A stretch of DNA of 55,575 bases, taken from CAYJLF01 sp964371055. Its GTDB lineage: Bacteria; Eisenbacteria; RBG-16-71-46; CAIMUX01. The position numbers and the translations under genes are program-made. The notes below the pieces were generated by a model that ran no database searches, was not told the DNA's origin, and saw only the letters and a list, made by a program, of their open reading frames with translations. Shown piece after piece: positions 54,508 through 55,575 of this stretch (the first letter of the stretch is position 1; every line of letters starts with the position of its first letter). Location of the stretch: positions 1 to 55,575 of the forward strand of contig CAYJLF010000028.1 in NCBI GenBank assembly GCA_964371055.1. The letters are read 5' to 3'.

Positions 54508-55575
54508 TCACCTCAGCCGCAGGTCCAACTCGTCCAACAGCGCCTCGGCGGCCTGGGGGATCACCGTGCCGGGTCCGAAGATGGCCGCCACACCCCGTTC
54601 GCGCAGGTAGTCGTAGTCCCGCGCCGGGATCACGCCGCCGCCCGCCACGAGAATGTCGCCCCGCCCGAGCCGTCGCAGCTCCTCGATCAGCTGCGGCAGG
54701 AGGGTCTTGTGGCCGCCGGCCAGCGAACTGGCTCCCACCACGTGGACATCGTTCTCGACCGCCTGCTTGGCTGTCTCCTCCGGGGTCTGGAAGAGCGGCC
54801 CGACGTCGACGTCGAACCCGAGGTCGGCGAAGGCCGTGGCGACCACCTTGGCGCCCCGGTCATGACCGTCCTGGCCCATCTTGGCGATCAGTATCCGTGG
54901 CCGCCGTCCTTCACGCACTTCGAACGCGCCCACGCGCGCGCGGACGCCCGCGATCGTCCCCTCCTCTGCGAACGCGGCGGAGTAGACGCCGGAGATCGTC
55001 CGGATCGAGGCCTGGTGGCGTCCCCACACCGATTCCAGCGCGGAGGAGATCTCGCCCAGCGTGGCCCGCGCCCGGGCTGCCTCGACGGCGAGCTCGAGGA
55101 GATTCCCCTCGCCCGACTCGGCCGACCGCGCGAGAGCGGCGAGGTGGCGTTCCACCGCCGCGGCGTCGCGGCGGCGCTTCACCTCCTCGATCCGCACCAC
55201 CTGCTGCCGGCGCACTTCGGTGTTGTCCACCTCGAGGGTCTCGATCGGCTCCTCGTGATCGGGCCGGTAACGGTTGACTCCGATGATGATCTCGGCGCCG
55301 GAGTCGATCCGGGCCTGGCGCCGGGCCGCCGACTCCTCGATCCGCATCTTGGGCAGACCGGTCTCGATCGCGCGGGCCATGCCGCCCAGGGCTTCCACCT
55401 CGCGGATGTGTTCCCAGGCGCGGCGCATCAGCGCATCGGTCAGCCACTCCAGGTAGTGGGAGCCTCCGAGCGGGTCGATGACGCGACCGATGCCGGTCTC
55501 ATCCTGGAGGTAGAGCTGGGTGTTGCGGGCGATCCGCGCGGAGAAGTCGGTCGGCAGCGCGATCGCCTCGTCGAG
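54508..55575 (-). CDS. Methylmalonyl-CoA mutase, large subunit with fused B12 domain (partial, 5' end outside)
   Basis: The C-terminal 355 residues of an adenosylcobalamin-dependent mutase, entering from the window edge in frame. The catalytic barrel end reads LDEAIALPTDFSARIARNTQ and VIDPLGGSHYLEWLTD. The fused B12 domain has MGQDGHDRGAKVVATAFADLGFDVDVGPLFQTPEE with the cobalt-binding His of DxHxxG, then ASSLAGGHKTL and VAGGGVIPARDYD. It interconverts methylmalonyl-CoA and succinyl-CoA, the last step of propionyl-CoA assimilation. It is followed by the GlmL-type gene; a MeaB lies about 8 kb away. Confidence 0.94.
   Translation of the reverse strand, partial: LDEAIALPTDFSARIARNTQLYLQDETGIGRVIDPLGGSHYLEWLTDALMRRAWEHIREVEALGGMARAIETGLPKMRIEESAARRQARIDSGAEIIIGVNRYRPDHEEPIETLEVDNTEVRRQQVVRIEEVKRRRDAAAVERHLAALARSAESGEGNLLELAVEAARARATLGEISSALESVWGRHQASIRTISGVYSAAFAEEGTIAGVRARVGAFEVREGRRPRILIAKMGQDGHDRGAKVVATAFADLGFDVDVGPLFQTPEETAKQAVENDVHVVGASSLAGGHKTLLPQLIEELRRLGRGDILVAGGGVIPARDYDYLRERGVAAIFGPGTVIPQAAEALLDELDLRLR

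Overview
The window is GC-rich bacterial chromosome. It opens in the 3' end of a 23S rRNA gene, followed by 5S rRNA, and then carries about 50 protein genes with short gaps, many of them joined by 4-bp start/stop overlaps. Several secreted proteins have the style of the FCB superphylum: an S8 protease with carboxypeptidase-like repeats and a C-terminal FlgD/sorting-type beta domain (PWPSPASEGT...AAGIYLYRL), and a small dockerin-like protein. With the high GC this suggests a little-cultivated FCB lineage such as Candidatus Eisenbacteria. That placement is an inference from style, not a phylogenetic result.

Layout. (1) 1-660: rRNA operon end with a large terminal hairpin. (2) 746-6264: hisC with a sigma70-like promoter, an EF-G-like protein with altered GTPase motifs, yebC, ruvC and ruvA. 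(3) 6435-21348: a block lying between ruvA and ruvB, with a secreted subtilase, an aldehyde dehydrogenase, a heterodimeric ABC exporter, aquaporin Z, a secreted coiled-coil protein with a natural polyhistidine start, and the conserved prkA-yeaH-spoVR operon. (4) 21733-30374: ruvB, queA, a dockerin-like gene on the other strand, tgt, yajC, fmt, rsmB, a PASTA-only membrane protein and rpe. (5) 30487-35925: a secreted protein of unknown function, then the classical string ffh-rpsP-khpA-rimM-trmD-rplS, a terminator and yraN. (6) 35935-36864: a tandem GNAT-type protein, divergent from the next operon.

(7) 36989-45985: a promoter and a long plus-strand acyl-CoA operon: MeaB GTPase, stand-alone B12-binding mutase subunit, 3-oxoacid CoA-transferase A and B, acyl-CoA dehydrogenase, thiolase, 3-hydroxyacyl-CoA dehydrogenase and two more acyl-CoA dehydrogenases. 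(8) 45951-55575: a second MeaB on the minus strand; a plus-strand pair (flippase-like membrane protein and phospholipase D-type enzyme); and a minus-strand string of methylmalonyl-CoA mutase (cut by the window edge), a GlmL/MutL-type ASKHA protein, ychF and a secreted protein of unknown function. The ASKHA gene is broken by a 10-N scaffold gap inside homopolymer sequence of poor quality.

Regions 7 and 8 together describe oxidation of short or branched acyl-CoAs and ketone bodies, with propionyl-type carbon passing through B12-dependent mutases. There are two MeaB paralogues and two B12 modules: one free subunit and one fused in the full mutase. The most interesting points are the GlmL-type ATPase next to methylmalonyl-CoA mutase where no glutamate mutase gene is seen, the PASTA-only protein in the usual place of a PASTA kinase, trmD without a normal start codon, the polyhistidine secreted protein, and palindromic repeats that supply stop codons at gene ends.
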